The notes: generated by a model not told the origin, from the sequence alone. Positions 34,049-42,749 are shown, counted from the first letter of the stretch. The stretch: 64,000 nt of DNA from Marinobacter sp. THAF197a (GCF_009363275.1 NZ_CP045324.1:3162001-3226000); one strand, 5' to 3'. Numbers and translations: made by a program.

Positions 34049-35209
34049 TTACGCTCCGCGCTCTTCCAACACGGCAACCGCCGGCAGGGTTTTGCCTTCC
34101 ACGAATTCCAGGAACGCGCCGCCGCCGGTTGAGATGTAGGAGATCTTGTCAGCTATGCCGTATTTGTCAACGGCTGCGACGGTGTCGCCGCCGCCTGCCA
34201 GGGAGAAGGCGTCGCTTTCGGCGATGGCTTCAGCCAATGCTTTGGTGCCGTTGCCGAACTGGTCGAATTCGAACACGCCAACCGGGCCGTTCCACAGGAT
34301 GGTTTTGGCGCTCTTGAGCAGGTTGGCGAACTGGCCAGCGGTTTCCGGGCCTACGTCGAGGATCATGTCGTCGTCGCTGACGTCGGAGATGTTCTTGACG
34401 GTTGCGGTGGCGGTTTCGGCGAATTCGCTGGCGACCACTACATCAACCGGCAGCGGGATTTCCACGCGGCTGGCGATGTCTTTGGCGGTGTCGACCAGGT
34501 CGTGTTCGCACAGGGATTTGCCGACCGGGTGGCCAGCGGCGGCCAGGAAGGTGTTGGCGATGCCGCCGCCGACGATGATCTGGTCACACACTTTTTCCAG
34601 GGCGTTGAGAACGTCCAGTTTGGTGGAAACTTTGGAGCCACCCACGATGGCAACCACTGGCTTGGCCGGGTTGTCGAGGGCTTTGCCGAGGGCTTCCAGT
34701 TCGGCCGCCAGCAGCGGGCCGGCGCAAGCTTCGTGGGCGAATTTGGCAACGCCGTGGGTAGAAGCCTGGGCGCGGTGGGCGGTGCCGAAGGCGTCCATCA
34801 CGTAGACGTCGCACAGGGCGGCGTATTGTTTGGCCAGGTCTTCGTTGTCTTTCTTTTCGCCTTTGTTGAAGCGAACGTTTTCGAACAGCACCACTTCGCC
34901 GTCGGCGACTTCAACGCCGTCGAGGTAGTCTTTGATCAGGCGCACTTCCTGGCCCAGCAGTGTGCTCAGGTGCTCAGCAACCGGCTTCATGGAGGAGGCT
35001 TCGTCGTATACGCCTTCTTCCGGGCGGCCCAGGTGGGACATCAGCATGACTTTGGCGCCGGCGTCTTTGGCGGCTTGGATGGTCGGCAGCGAGGCGCGGA
35101 TGCGGGCGTCGCTGGAGACTTTGCCGTTTTTGACCGGGACGTTGAGGTCTTCACGAATCAGAACCCGCTTGCCGGCGAGGTTCAGGTCAGTCATTTTTTT
35201 GATGGCCAT
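34049..35209 (-). CDS. pgk: Phosphoglycerate kinase
   Basis: A 386-residue kinase that converts 1,3-bisphosphoglycerate and ADP to 3-phosphoglycerate and ATP. Seen: RVLIREDLNVPVKNG, MLMSHLGRPEEG, ENVRFNKGEKKD, VAIVGGSKVSTKLDVL, GPVGVFEFDQFGNGT and AGGGDTVAAVDKYG. The length is normal. ATG at 35209 was chosen on the start MAIKKMTDLNLAGKRV, with a GGAAC-type purine stretch upstream. It lies between epd (120 bases upstream) and fba. Confidence 0.95.
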   Translation of the reverse strand: MAIKKMTDLNLAGKRVLIREDLNVPVKNGKVSSDARIRASLPTIQAAKDAGAKVMLMSHLGRPEEGVYDEASSMKPVAEHLSTLLGQEVRLIKDYLDGVEVADGEVVLFENVRFNKGEKKDNEDLAKQYAALCDVYVMDAFGTAHRAQASTHGVAKFAHEACAGPLLAAELEALGKALDNPAKPVVAIVGGSKVSTKLDVLNALEKVCDQIIVGGGIANTFLAAAGHPVGKSLCEHDLVDTAKDIASRVEIPLPVDVVVASEFAETATATVKNISDVSDDDMILDVGPETAGQFANLLKSAKTILWNGPVGVFEFDQFGNGTKALAEAIAESDAFSLAGGGDTVAAVDKYGIADKISYISTGGGAFLEFVEGKTLPAVAVLEERGA

Positions 35210-35245
35210 AGTTACAGTTCCATTTCTACAGGTTAGAACGTTATT

Positions 35246-35326
35246 GCCACGGACGACACAGACTTGCACGGACGAGAAGATAAAAGAGCTTTGTATTTGT
35301 CCGTGTTCGTCCGCGTGGTCCGTGGC
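35246..35326. repeat. Long inverted repeat built from CACGGAC units
   Basis: Two 28-nt arms (35246-35273 and 35299-35326) pair with four mismatch positions and some G-U pairs around a 25-nt loop. Each arm contains CCACGGAC and CACGGAC units spaced by 12-13 bases. It lies between epd and pgk on the minus strand. Similar CCGTGG-type dispersed hairpins are common in many prokaryotes, as far as I know. It may be a processing or attenuation point between the two genes. Confidence 0.65.
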
Positions 35327-35329
35327 TCA

Positions 35330-36361
35330 TCAATCAGTTTTCTCAAGCCAGACCTTGCTGACATCCAGCATCCGGTTGGCGAAGCCCCATTCGTTGTCGA
35401 ACCAGCAGAGTACTTTCACCATGGTGCCGCCGGTGACTCGGGTCTGGCCGCCGTCTACCACGCCGGAATGGGCGTCGTGGTTGAAGTCGGAACTGGCCAG
35501 CAGTTCGTCGGTGTAACCGAGTATGCCTTTCAGGCCACCCTTTGCGGCGTTCTGCAATAGCTGGTTGACCGCTGTTACATCGGTGGCCTCGCGTACATTC
35601 ACCACCATGTCTATAGCAGAGACATTGAGTGTTGGCACGCGCATGGCAACCGAGCTGAAGCGACCCTCCATATGGGGTAACAAACGCTCTATGCCACGGG
35701 CCAGGCCTGTATCTACCGGGACGATATTATGAAGCGCGCTGCGGGTGCGGCGCAGGTCCTGGTGGTGGTAGGCATCGATCACCGGCTGGTCGTTCATGGC
35801 GGCGTGGATAGTAGTGGTACTGCCCTGCTCTACGCCGAAGGCGTCGTCCAGTACCTTGATCACCGGTACCAGACAGTTGGTGGTGCAGGAACCCGCCGCC
35901 ACAATCACATCCTCAACATTCAGCTGGTCGTCGTTGATCCCGAACACCACGGTGCGGTCGACATCGGATTCGCCAGGCTGGGAAAACAGCAGGCGTTGGG
36001 CGCCCGCCTCAATGTGTTTCTCCGCTGTGGCGCGGTCGGAGTAGGCGCCGGAGCATTCCAGCACCAGGTCTACGTCCAGCAAACGCCAGGGCAGGTCACT
36101 CGGGTCCGGGTGGCGCAGCACCCGGATGCGATCGCCATTGACCACCAGATTATCGCCATCCACCGCCACCTCACCGTGAAACCGCCCGTGGGTGGAGTCG
36201 TATTTGGTGAGATGAGCAATGGTGTCGATATCCGACAACTCGTTGATCGCGACCACCTGCAGATGGTCGCGATAGCCGTTTTCATAGAGTGCCCGCAACA
36301 CGCACTGGCCTATGCGGCCGTACCCGTTGATGGCGATGCGAAACGGCGTTGAGTTGGTCAT
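35330..36361 (-). CDS. epd: Erythrose-4-phosphate dehydrogenase (GAPDH superfamily)
   Basis: A 343-residue enzyme of the GAPDH fold: Rossmann FRIAINGYGRIGQCVLRALYE, catalytic Cys at C159 in AAGSCTTNC, and DNEWGFANRMLD. VVAINELSD, SDFNHDAHSGVVDG and the overall pattern are closer to E. coli Epd than to glycolytic GapA. Epd oxidises erythrose-4-phosphate to erythronate-4-phosphate for pyridoxal phosphate synthesis. It overlaps the tkt stop by one base (TGATG), so the two are coupled. A GAPDH function cannot be excluded without testing. Confidence 0.82.
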   Translation of the reverse strand: MTNSTPFRIAINGYGRIGQCVLRALYENGYRDHLQVVAINELSDIDTIAHLTKYDSTHGRFHGEVAVDGDNLVVNGDRIRVLRHPDPSDLPWRLLDVDLVLECSGAYSDRATAEKHIEAGAQRLLFSQPGESDVDRTVVFGINDDQLNVEDVIVAAGSCTTNCLVPVIKVLDDAFGVEQGSTTTIHAAMNDQPVIDAYHHQDLRRTRSALHNIVPVDTGLARGIERLLPHMEGRFSSVAMRVPTLNVSAIDMVVNVREATDVTAVNQLLQNAAKGGLKGILGYTDELLASSDFNHDAHSGVVDGGQTRVTGGTMVKVLCWFDNEWGFANRMLDVSKVWLEKTD

Positions 36362-38361
36362 CAGGCGTCCAGGAGCTCGTCAGCCACTTCCAGGATGTTG
36401 TCGACGGTAAAGCCGAATTCCTTGAACAACTCGCCGGCCGGTGCAGACTCACCGAAGGTGGTCATGCCCACAACCCGGCCGTCCAGGCCCACATACTTGT
36501 ACCAGTAGTCGGCAATGCCGGCTTCGATGGCGATGCGGTTGGTGACTTCCAGCGGCAGCACCTGTTGCTTGTACTCGGCGCTCTGGGCATCAAACACATC
36601 GGTAGACGGCATGGACACCACGCGCACGGCCTTGCCCTGCTCGCGCAGCTTGGCGGCAACGTCCTGGGCCAGGGCCACTTCAGAACCGGTGGCAATCAGG
36701 ATCAGCTCCGGGGTGCCTTCGCTGTCAGACAGCACATAGCCACCCTTGGCAACGTTGGCCAGCTGCTCCGCGTCACGCTGCTGGTGCGGCAGGTTCTGAC
36801 GGGAGAACACCATGGCGGTGGGGCCGTCATTGCGCTCGAGGGCGGCTTTCCAGGCTACCGCAGATTCCACGGTGTCGGCCGGGCGCCACATGCTCATGTT
36901 CGGGGTGGTGCGCAGGCTGGCCATCTGCTCGATGGGCTGGTGCGTGGGGCCGTCTTCGCCCAGACCGATGGAGTCATGGGTGAAGACAAAGATGGAGCGC
37001 TGCTTCATCAGAGCCGCCATGCGTACCGCGTTGCGGCAGTATTCCATGAAGATCAGGAAGGTGGCGCCGTAGGGGACAAAACCGCCGTGCAGGGCGATGC
37101 CGTTCATAATGGCGGCCATTCCGAACTCACGTACACCGTAATAGATGTAGTTACCGGAGGCGTCGTCTTTGGTCACGCCTTTGCAGCCAGACCAGATGGT
37201 CAGGTTGGAACCGGCCAGGTCGGCGGAGCCGCCCATCAGTTCCGGCAGCAGCGGGCCATAGGCGTTCAGGGTGTTCTGGGATGCCTTACGGGAAGCGATG
37301 GTGTCGCCCTTGTCCTGGCATTCCTGAATGTAGGCCTGAGCTTTCTCAGAGAAGTCTGCCGGCAGCTCGCCGGCCATGCGGCGCTTGAACTCAGCGGCCA
37401 GTTCCGACTCGGCTTTTTCGTAGGCGGCGAATTTCTCTTCCCACGCTTTCTGGGCAGCCGCGCCTTTTTCTTTGGCATCCCAGGCTGCGTAAATTTCAGA
37501 CGGAACGTCGAACGGACCGTGCTGCCAGCCCAGCGCTTCCCGGGTCAGGGCGATTTCATCGTCACCCAGCGGGGCGCCGTGGCAATCTTCCTTGCCCTGT
37601 TTATTGGGGGAACCAAAGCCGATGATGGTTTTGCAGCAGATGATGGTGGGCTGATCGGTATTCGCGCGGGCCGCGTCGATGGCCGCACGAATGGCATCGG
37701 CATCGTGGCCATCCACATTCGGGATAACCTGCCAGCCGTAGGATTCGAAACGCTTGGGCGTGTCGTCGGTGAACCAGCCCTCTACTTCACCATCAATGGA
37801 AATGCCGTTGTCGTCGTAGAAGAACACCAGTTTACCCAGGCCCAAAGTACCGGCCAGGGAGGCGACTTCGTGGGAGATGCCTTCCATCAGGCAGCCATCG
37901 CCCAGGAAGGCGTAGGTGTAGTGATCAACAATCTCGTGGCCCGGGCGGTTGAACTGCGCCGCCAGGGATTTCTCGGCCAGCGCGAAACCAACGGCATTGG
38001 CAATGCCCTGCCCCAGCGGGCCAGTGGTGGTCTCGATGCCCGGCGTATAGCCGTATTCCGGGTGGCCCGGGGTTTTGGAGTGCAGCTGGCGGAAGTTCTT
38101 GATGTCGTCAATGGAAACGTCGTACCCACTCAGGTGCAGCAGCGAATACTGCAGCATGGAACCATGGCCGTTAGACAGCACAAAACGGTCACGGTTGGCC
38201 CACTGAGGGTTGGCCGGGTTGTGGCTGAGGTAATCGTTCCACAGTACCTCGGCGATATCCGCCATACCCATGGGCGCACCCGGGTGGCCGGACTTGGCTT
38301 TCTGAACCGCATCCATGCTCAGCGCGCGAATGGCGTTGGCGAGATCTTTACGGGACGACAT
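36361..38361 (-). CDS. tkt: Transketolase
   Basis: A 666-residue thiamine-diphosphate enzyme of the pentose phosphate pathway. MSSRKDLANAIRALSMDAVQKAKSGHPGAPMGMAD, GLGFALAEK-like substrate loop, LGDGCLMEGISHEVASLAG (ThDP/Mg site) and HDSIGLGEDGPTHQPIEQMAS are all present. Length and order match bacterial TktA. GGAGA precedes the ATG at 38361. First gene of the tkt-epd-pgk-fba run, divergent from the ArsR-methyltransferase gene; the palindrome at 38535-38554 lies between the two starts. Confidence 0.95.
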   Translation of the reverse strand: MSSRKDLANAIRALSMDAVQKAKSGHPGAPMGMADIAEVLWNDYLSHNPANPQWANRDRFVLSNGHGSMLQYSLLHLSGYDVSIDDIKNFRQLHSKTPGHPEYGYTPGIETTTGPLGQGIANAVGFALAEKSLAAQFNRPGHEIVDHYTYAFLGDGCLMEGISHEVASLAGTLGLGKLVFFYDDNGISIDGEVEGWFTDDTPKRFESYGWQVIPNVDGHDADAIRAAIDAARANTDQPTIICCKTIIGFGSPNKQGKEDCHGAPLGDDEIALTREALGWQHGPFDVPSEIYAAWDAKEKGAAAQKAWEEKFAAYEKAESELAAEFKRRMAGELPADFSEKAQAYIQECQDKGDTIASRKASQNTLNAYGPLLPELMGGSADLAGSNLTIWSGCKGVTKDDASGNYIYYGVREFGMAAIMNGIALHGGFVPYGATFLIFMEYCRNAVRMAALMKQRSIFVFTHDSIGLGEDGPTHQPIEQMASLRTTPNMSMWRPADTVESAVAWKAALERNDGPTAMVFSRQNLPHQQRDAEQLANVAKGGYVLSDSEGTPELILIATGSEVALAQDVAAKLREQGKAVRVVSMPSTDVFDAQSAEYKQQVLPLEVTNRIAIEAGIADYWYKYVGLDGRVVGMTTFGESAPAGELFKEFGFTVDNILEVADELLDA

Positions 38362-38534
38362 TGACTATTCTCCAGTGTTTTTCAGGAAAAGAATTCAAGC
38401 TGCAAAAACTGCTTAAAAAGAAGGCGCGTATTTTCGCCGATTACGGTATGCGGGGGCAAATCCATATGTAGTGGTTTTCCGATGACGGCGGCACAAACTC
38501 ACCAAAGCAACTGATTTCACAAAGCCATAAATCT

Positions 38535-38554
38535 ATATCAAAAATTTTTGATAT
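38535..38554. promoter_or_regulatory. 20-bp perfect palindrome, candidate operator
   Basis: ATATCAAAAATTTTTGATAT is a perfect palindrome 42 bases upstream of the ArsR-methyltransferase start. A closely similar site (17 of 20 bases) lies upstream of metK at 39618-39637. The simplest reading is autoregulation by the ArsR protein. Since the gap is divergent, tkt might also respond. Confidence 0.6.
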
Positions 38555-38596
38555 GGCTATTGATCGACCAACCATTCCCCCCTACACTTGCCAACC

Positions 38597-39598
38597 ATGA
38601 CCTCACTCAATGCACATGCTAACGAATTGTCCTCCGTGGACACCCTGGCACCAATCTTCAAGGCGAGCGGAGACCCCCTGCGCCTGGAGATCCTGCGGGT
38701 GCTGCGCCGTGACACCTTCGGCGTGCTTGAGCTGAGCCAACTGTTTGATATGCGCCAGTCCGGCATGAGCCATCACCTGAAGGTGATGAACAAGGCCGGG
38801 TTGCTGGAACCCCAGCGCGAAGGTAACGCCATTTTCTATCGCCGTCCTCTGCATCTGGACAGCGACAAACTGGCGGACCAGGCGATCCGGCAGATATTCG
38901 AGACGGTAGACCGTGTGCCCTTGCCGCCGCAGCTGGAAGAAAAGATTGAGGCAATACGTGAGCAGCGGGCGGAGCAGTCCCAGGCGTTTTTCTCCCGGCA
39001 CTCGGAGCAGTTCCGGGAACAACAGGAATTGATTGCAGCCTTTGACCTTTATGCCGAGCCCACAGCAGAGCTGATCCGCAAGCGCACGGCCCGGCAAGAA
39101 TGGCGCAGTGCGCTGGAAATCGGCCCAGGTGAGGGGGCGTTCCTGCCGGTGCTGTCAGGCCTGTTTGAACACGTGGTAGCGCTGGACAACAGCAAGGACA
39201 TGCTGGCCAAGGCCACCCGCACCTGTATTGATGAGCGTTTGAATAATGTGGATTTGATTGAAGGCGTCACCGACACCCTGCTGGCCCGGGGTGATGCCTT
39301 TGACCTGATCGTCGCCAACATGGTGCTGCACCATGTGCCCAGCCCGGCGGACATTTTCCTGGATGCCGCGGCACTGATGAACAGCGGTGGCTGTTTTATT
39401 GTCAGCGATTTATGCAGCCACGATCAGGACTGGGCTAAAGAGAATTGCGGCGACCTCTGGCTTGGCTTTGAGCCGGAAGAGCTGACCGCCTGGGCCGCTG
39501 ATGCCGGCTTAAGCGCCGGAGAACAACTGTTTATTGGCCTGCGCAACGGTTTTCAGGTGCAGGTACGGGAATTCTGGAAAACGTCCGCAACGGCCTGA
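38597..39598 (+). CDS. ArsR-family regulator fused to a SAM-dependent methyltransferase domain
   Basis: A 333-residue protein. Residues about 10-95 are an ArsR winged helix (SVDTLAPIFKASGDPLRLEILRVLRRDTFGVLELSQLFDMRQSGMSHHLKVMNKAGLL). Residues about 150-280 are a methyltransferase domain (RSALEIGPGEGAFLPVLSGLFEHVVALD). The ATG at 38597 lacks a Shine-Dalgarno sequence, so the mRNA could be leaderless. The gene lies directly upstream of metK, ahcY and metF. This setting and fold fit a sensor of S-adenosylhomocysteine or SAM, as described for SahR-type ArsR regulators; ligand is inferred. Confidence 0.78.
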   Translation: MTSLNAHANELSSVDTLAPIFKASGDPLRLEILRVLRRDTFGVLELSQLFDMRQSGMSHHLKVMNKAGLLEPQREGNAIFYRRPLHLDSDKLADQAIRQIFETVDRVPLPPQLEEKIEAIREQRAEQSQAFFSRHSEQFREQQELIAAFDLYAEPTAELIRKRTARQEWRSALEIGPGEGAFLPVLSGLFEHVVALDNSKDMLAKATRTCIDERLNNVDLIEGVTDTLLARGDAFDLIVANMVLHHVPSPADIFLDAAALMNSGGCFIVSDLCSHDQDWAKENCGDLWLGFEPEELTAWAADAGLSAGEQLFIGLRNGFQVQVREFWKTSATA

Positions 39599-39617
39599 GG
39601 CCCGCACGGATACTGGA

Positions 39618-39637
39618 ACATCAAAAAACTTTGATAT
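39618..39637. promoter_or_regulatory. Imperfect palindrome upstream of metK, candidate operator
   Basis: ACATCAAAAAACTTTGATAT matches the perfect palindrome at 38535-38554 at 17 of 20 positions. It lies 58 bases upstream of the metK start and overlaps a possible -35 (TTGATA). Probable binding site of the adjacent ArsR-methyltransferase protein. Confidence 0.6.
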
Positions 39638-39641
39638 TGTC

Positions 39642-39659
39642 GTACGTAGAAATACGTAC
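39642..39659 (+). promoter_or_regulatory. GTACGTA-GAAA-TACGTAC inverted repeat in the metK leader
   Basis: A perfect 7-bp stem with a GAAA loop lies 36 bases before the metK ATG. As RNA it would be a GNRA-capped hairpin. As DNA it could be a dyad operator. It is not one of the SAM or SAH riboswitch classes I recognise. Confidence 0.4.
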
Positions 39660-39694
39660 ACTGACTTTGAAAACGCTCACAAAGGAGCACCGCT

Positions 39695-40885
39695 ATGTCT
39701 GACTACAACATCTTCACCTCCGAATCGGTCTCTGAAGGCCACCCGGACAAACTGGCCGACCAGATTTCCGATGCGGTACTGGATGCCATCCTGGCCGACG
39801 ACCCGCACGCCCGTGTGGCCTGCGAAACTATGGTCAAGACCGGTGTGGCCATCGTTGGCGGTGAAATCACCACCAGCGCCTGGGTAGACCTGGAAGACCT
39901 GGTGCGTGGCGTGATCAAAGACATCGGCTACACCTCCTCAGACGTGGGCTACGACGGCGACACCTGCGGCGTGATCAACATCATCGGCAAGCAGTCTGTC
40001 GACATCGCCCAGGGCGTTGACCGCCAGAAGCCGGAAGACCAGGGCGCGGGCGACCAGGGCCTGATGTTTGGCTATGCCAGTAACGAAACCGACGTGCTGA
40101 TGCCGGCCCCGATCACCTTCTCTCACCGACTTGTGCAGCGCCAGGCCGAAGCCCGCAAGAGCGGCCTGCTGCCGTGGCTGCGCCCGGACGCCAAGAGTCA
40201 GGTCACCTGCCGCTATGAGAACGGCCAGGTGGTTGGTATTGATGCCGTGGTTCTGTCCACCCAGCACGACCCGGACGTGACCCAGGAAGACCTGAAAGAA
40301 GCGGTGATGGAGCTGATCGTCAAGCACACCCTGCCGGCTGAACTGCTGCACAAAGACACCCAGTTCCATATCAACCCGACCGGCAAGTTCGTGATCGGTG
40401 GCCCGGTGGGCGACTGTGGCCTGACTGGCCGTAAGATCATCGTAGATACCTATGGCGGCATGGCCCGTCACGGTGGCGGTGCCTTCTCCGGCAAAGACCC
40501 CTCAAAGGTCGACCGTTCCGCCGCCTACGCCGGTCGTTACGTGGCCAAGAACATCGTCGCCGCCGGCCTGGCCGAGAAGTGCGAGATTCAGGTGTCCTAC
40601 GCCATCGGTGTAGCCCAGCCGACTTCCATTTCTTTGAACACCTTCGGCACCGGCAAGATCAGCGACGACAAGATCATCGACCTGGTACGCGCACACTTCG
40701 ACCTGCGCCCGTATGCGATCACCAACATGCTGGACCTGCTGCACCCGATGTACCGGGCCACGGCAGCCTACGGCCACTTCGGTCGTGATCCGTACGAGAT
40801 GACCGTTGGCGGCAAGACCTTCACCGCGTTCCCGTGGGAGAAGACCGACCGCGCTGCGGCTCTGAAGGACGCTGCGGGCATCTGA
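39695..40885 (+). CDS. metK: S-adenosylmethionine synthase
   Basis: A 396-residue enzyme that makes SAM from methionine and ATP. Seen: FTSESVSEGHPDKLADQISDAVLDAIL, the GAGDQGLMFGYA signature, TGRKIIVDTYGGMARHGGGAFSGKDPSKVDRSAAY, and a normal C-terminus. AAAGGAG precedes the ATG. It is the first gene of metK-ahcY-metF, separated from ahcY by two dispersed repeats (40958-41281). A full SAM cycle is therefore encoded, except methionine synthase. Confidence 0.97.
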   Translation: MSDYNIFTSESVSEGHPDKLADQISDAVLDAILADDPHARVACETMVKTGVAIVGGEITTSAWVDLEDLVRGVIKDIGYTSSDVGYDGDTCGVINIIGKQSVDIAQGVDRQKPEDQGAGDQGLMFGYASNETDVLMPAPITFSHRLVQRQAEARKSGLLPWLRPDAKSQVTCRYENGQVVGIDAVVLSTQHDPDVTQEDLKEAVMELIVKHTLPAELLHKDTQFHINPTGKFVIGGPVGDCGLTGRKIIVDTYGGMARHGGGAFSGKDPSKVDRSAAYAGRYVAKNIVAAGLAEKCEIQVSYAIGVAQPTSISLNTFGTGKISDDKIIDLVRAHFDLRPYAITNMLDLLHPMYRATAAYGHFGRDPYEMTVGGKTFTAFPWEKTDRAAALKDAAGI

Positions 40886-40957
40886 CGATTTTGGGTCTGA
40901 CTCTTTGAGTTGGGCTCTATTTTGGCCCAGCCCGCCACCGTCTGGGGGTGGCGGCGC

Positions 40958-41053
40958 TGAGGTAAGTCCTTCGGGGACACGCTACAAGCACATCCATGTG
41001 CGCTTGTTTCGGGCCGTCCATGGCCCTCAACAGTCCCCGAAGGACTTACCTCA
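40958..41053 (-). repeat. Dispersed Y-shaped repeat between metK and ahcY, antisense-oriented (subtype B)
   Basis: A perfect 21-bp stem (40958-40978 with 41033-41053) closes a 54-nt loop. Its C-ANGGAN-G hexaloops lie on the minus strand: GGCC-AUGGAC-GGCC (41025-41012) and GCAC-AUGGAU-GUGC (41001-40988). The flanking genes are on the plus strand, so this is the one copy in which the GGA loops are antisense. It forms an inverted pair with the next copy 123 bases downstream. Confidence 0.75.
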
Positions 41054-41175
41054 CCACCGCTTTGCACTATCGGTGAGGGCTTATCCAGAAAAAAGGCCTT
41101 AAAAATAGCTGAACCTGAGGCCTGAATTAGATTGAGCGGCGTAGAAAAGACCGCATACGCCGAATGTTAGAACGA

Positions 41176-41281
41176 GGGAGTGGGGTTTTGCTTTCGCGGA
41201 ATTTCGAAGGCCAAGGATGGCCTGAGAGAAGCGCACATGGATGTGCTCGTAGCGGTTCCGCGAAAGCAAAACCCCACTCCC
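41176..41281 (+). repeat. Dispersed Y-shaped repeat upstream of ahcY (subtype B)
   Basis: A perfect 26-bp stem (41176-41201 with 41256-41281) closes a loop with two plus-strand hairpins: GGCC-AAGGAU-GGCC (41209-41222) and GCAC-AUGGAU-GUGC (41233-41246). Both loops read C-ANGGAN-G. The repeat ends 73 bases upstream of ahcY, so it lies in its probable leader or the metK-ahcY intercistronic RNA. Its inner stem (TTTCGCGGAA) is shared with the copy at 33814-34001. Confidence 0.8.
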
Positions 41282-41354
41282 GCGGCACCCAAATCATGCG
41301 GCCAGAGGATCACGAACTCCGAAGGCCAAAGCAGACTGACAGGAGAACACCCAA

Positions 41355-42749
41355 ATGAGCACTCCGGCAGAAAAACTGACCACGTTTGAAGACTACAAAG
41401 TCCGCGACATCACCCTCGCCGACTGGGGCCGCAAGGAAATCAAAATCGCCGAAGGCGAAATGCCCGCCCTGATGAAATTGCGCGAGAACTACAAAGCCGA
41501 GCAGCCGCTGAAAGGCGCCAACATCATGGGCTGTATCCACATGACCATCCAGACCGCCGTGTTGATCGAAACATTGGTCGAGCTGGGCGCCAACGTGCGC
41601 TGGTCCTCGTGCAACATCTTCTCCACCCAGGACCAGGCCGCAGCTGCCATTGCAGCGCAAGGCATTCCCGTGTTCGCGTGGAAAGGTGAAACTGACGAAG
41701 AATACGAATGGTGCCTGCACCGCACCGTAGGTGCGGACGTGGACGGCTGGAAGCCGAACATGATCCTGGACGACGGCGGTGACCTGACCGAGCTGTTGCA
41801 TAACGAATACCCGGAAATCATCAACAACGTGCACGGTGTGACCGAAGAAACCACCACCGGCGTTCACCGACTGCAGGAAATGCTGCGTGACGGCACCCTG
41901 AAGATCCCGGCGATCAACGTGAACGACTCGGTAACCAAGTCCAAGAATGACAACAAGTACGGCTGTCGCCACAGCCTGAACGATGCCATCAAGCGCGCTA
42001 CCGACCACCTGCTGTCTGGCAAGAAAGCGCTGGTGATTGGTTATGGCGACGTGGGTAAGGGTTCTGCCCTGTCCCTGCGCCAGGAAGGCATGATCGTGAA
42101 GGTCACCGAAGCCGACCCGATCTGCGCCATGCAGGCCTGCATGGACGGCTTCGAAGTGGTGTCTCCCTACATCGACGGCATCAATACCGGCACCGAGCAG
42201 GGTATCAACACCGAGCTGCTGGGCACCACCGACCTGCTGGTGACCACCACCGGAAACGTCAACGTGTGCGACGCCAACATGCTGAAGGCTCTGAAGAACG
42301 GCGCTGTGGTGTGCAATATCGGCCACTTCGATAATGAAATCGACACCGCCTATATGCGCAAGAACTGGGAGTGGGATGAGGTCAAGCCTCAGGTTCACGT
42401 GATCTACCGCGACAAAGCCAGCAACGACCACCTGATCCTGCTGTCCGAAGGCCGCCTGGTGAACCTGGGCAACGCCACCGGTCATCCGTCCCGGATCATG
42501 GACGGCTCCTTCGCCAACCAGGTGCTGGCCCAGATGTACCTGTTCGAGCGCAAGTTTGCTGACCTGCCGGAAGAGTCCAAGGCCAAGGGCGTTTACGTTC
42601 AGGTTCTGCCCAAGCAGCTGGACGAGGAAGTGGCCCGCGCGATGGTGGAAGGTTTTGGTGGCGTGATCACCAAGATGACGCCGGACCAGGCAAAATACAT
42701 TGGTGTGCCGGTCGAAGGCCCGTACAAGCCGGAAAGCTACAGGTACTAA
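41355..42749 (+). CDS. ahcY: S-adenosylhomocysteine hydrolase
   Basis: A 464-residue NAD-dependent enzyme that splits SAH to adenosine and homocysteine. Landmarks: GCIHMTIQTAVLIETLVELGANVRWSSCNIFSTQD, LVIGYGDVGKGSALSLRQEG (NAD fold), and GHFDNEIDTAYMRKN; the C-terminus is PYKPESYRY. It carries the usual internal insertion of long-form AhcY. AGGAG precedes ATG. The 73-base leader and the upstream repeats suggest post-transcriptional control (inference). metF follows after 12 bases. Confidence 0.96.
   Translation: MSTPAEKLTTFEDYKVRDITLADWGRKEIKIAEGEMPALMKLRENYKAEQPLKGANIMGCIHMTIQTAVLIETLVELGANVRWSSCNIFSTQDQAAAAIAAQGIPVFAWKGETDEEYEWCLHRTVGADVDGWKPNMILDDGGDLTELLHNEYPEIINNVHGVTEETTTGVHRLQEMLRDGTLKIPAINVNDSVTKSKNDNKYGCRHSLNDAIKRATDHLLSGKKALVIGYGDVGKGSALSLRQEGMIVKVTEADPICAMQACMDGFEVVSPYIDGINTGTEQGINTELLGTTDLLVTTTGNVNVCDANMLKALKNGAVVCNIGHFDNEIDTAYMRKNWEWDEVKPQVHVIYRDKASNDHLILLSEGRLVNLGNATGHPSRIMDGSFANQVLAQMYLFERKFADLPEESKAKGVYVQVLPKQLDEEVARAMVEGFGGVITKMTPDQAKYIGVPVEGPYKPESYRY

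Noticed and set aside
36349..38364. 671-codon open frame on the plus strand
   Set aside because: It is exactly antisense to tkt, whose product is complete and conserved. The protein is Gly/His/Val/Gln-rich with no recognisable domain, as expected of a shadow frame in GC-rich DNA.
41282..41354. SAH riboswitch upstream of ahcY
   Set aside because: I looked for the conserved SAH riboswitch core in the leader and did not find it. The leader is only about 73 bases after the repeat.
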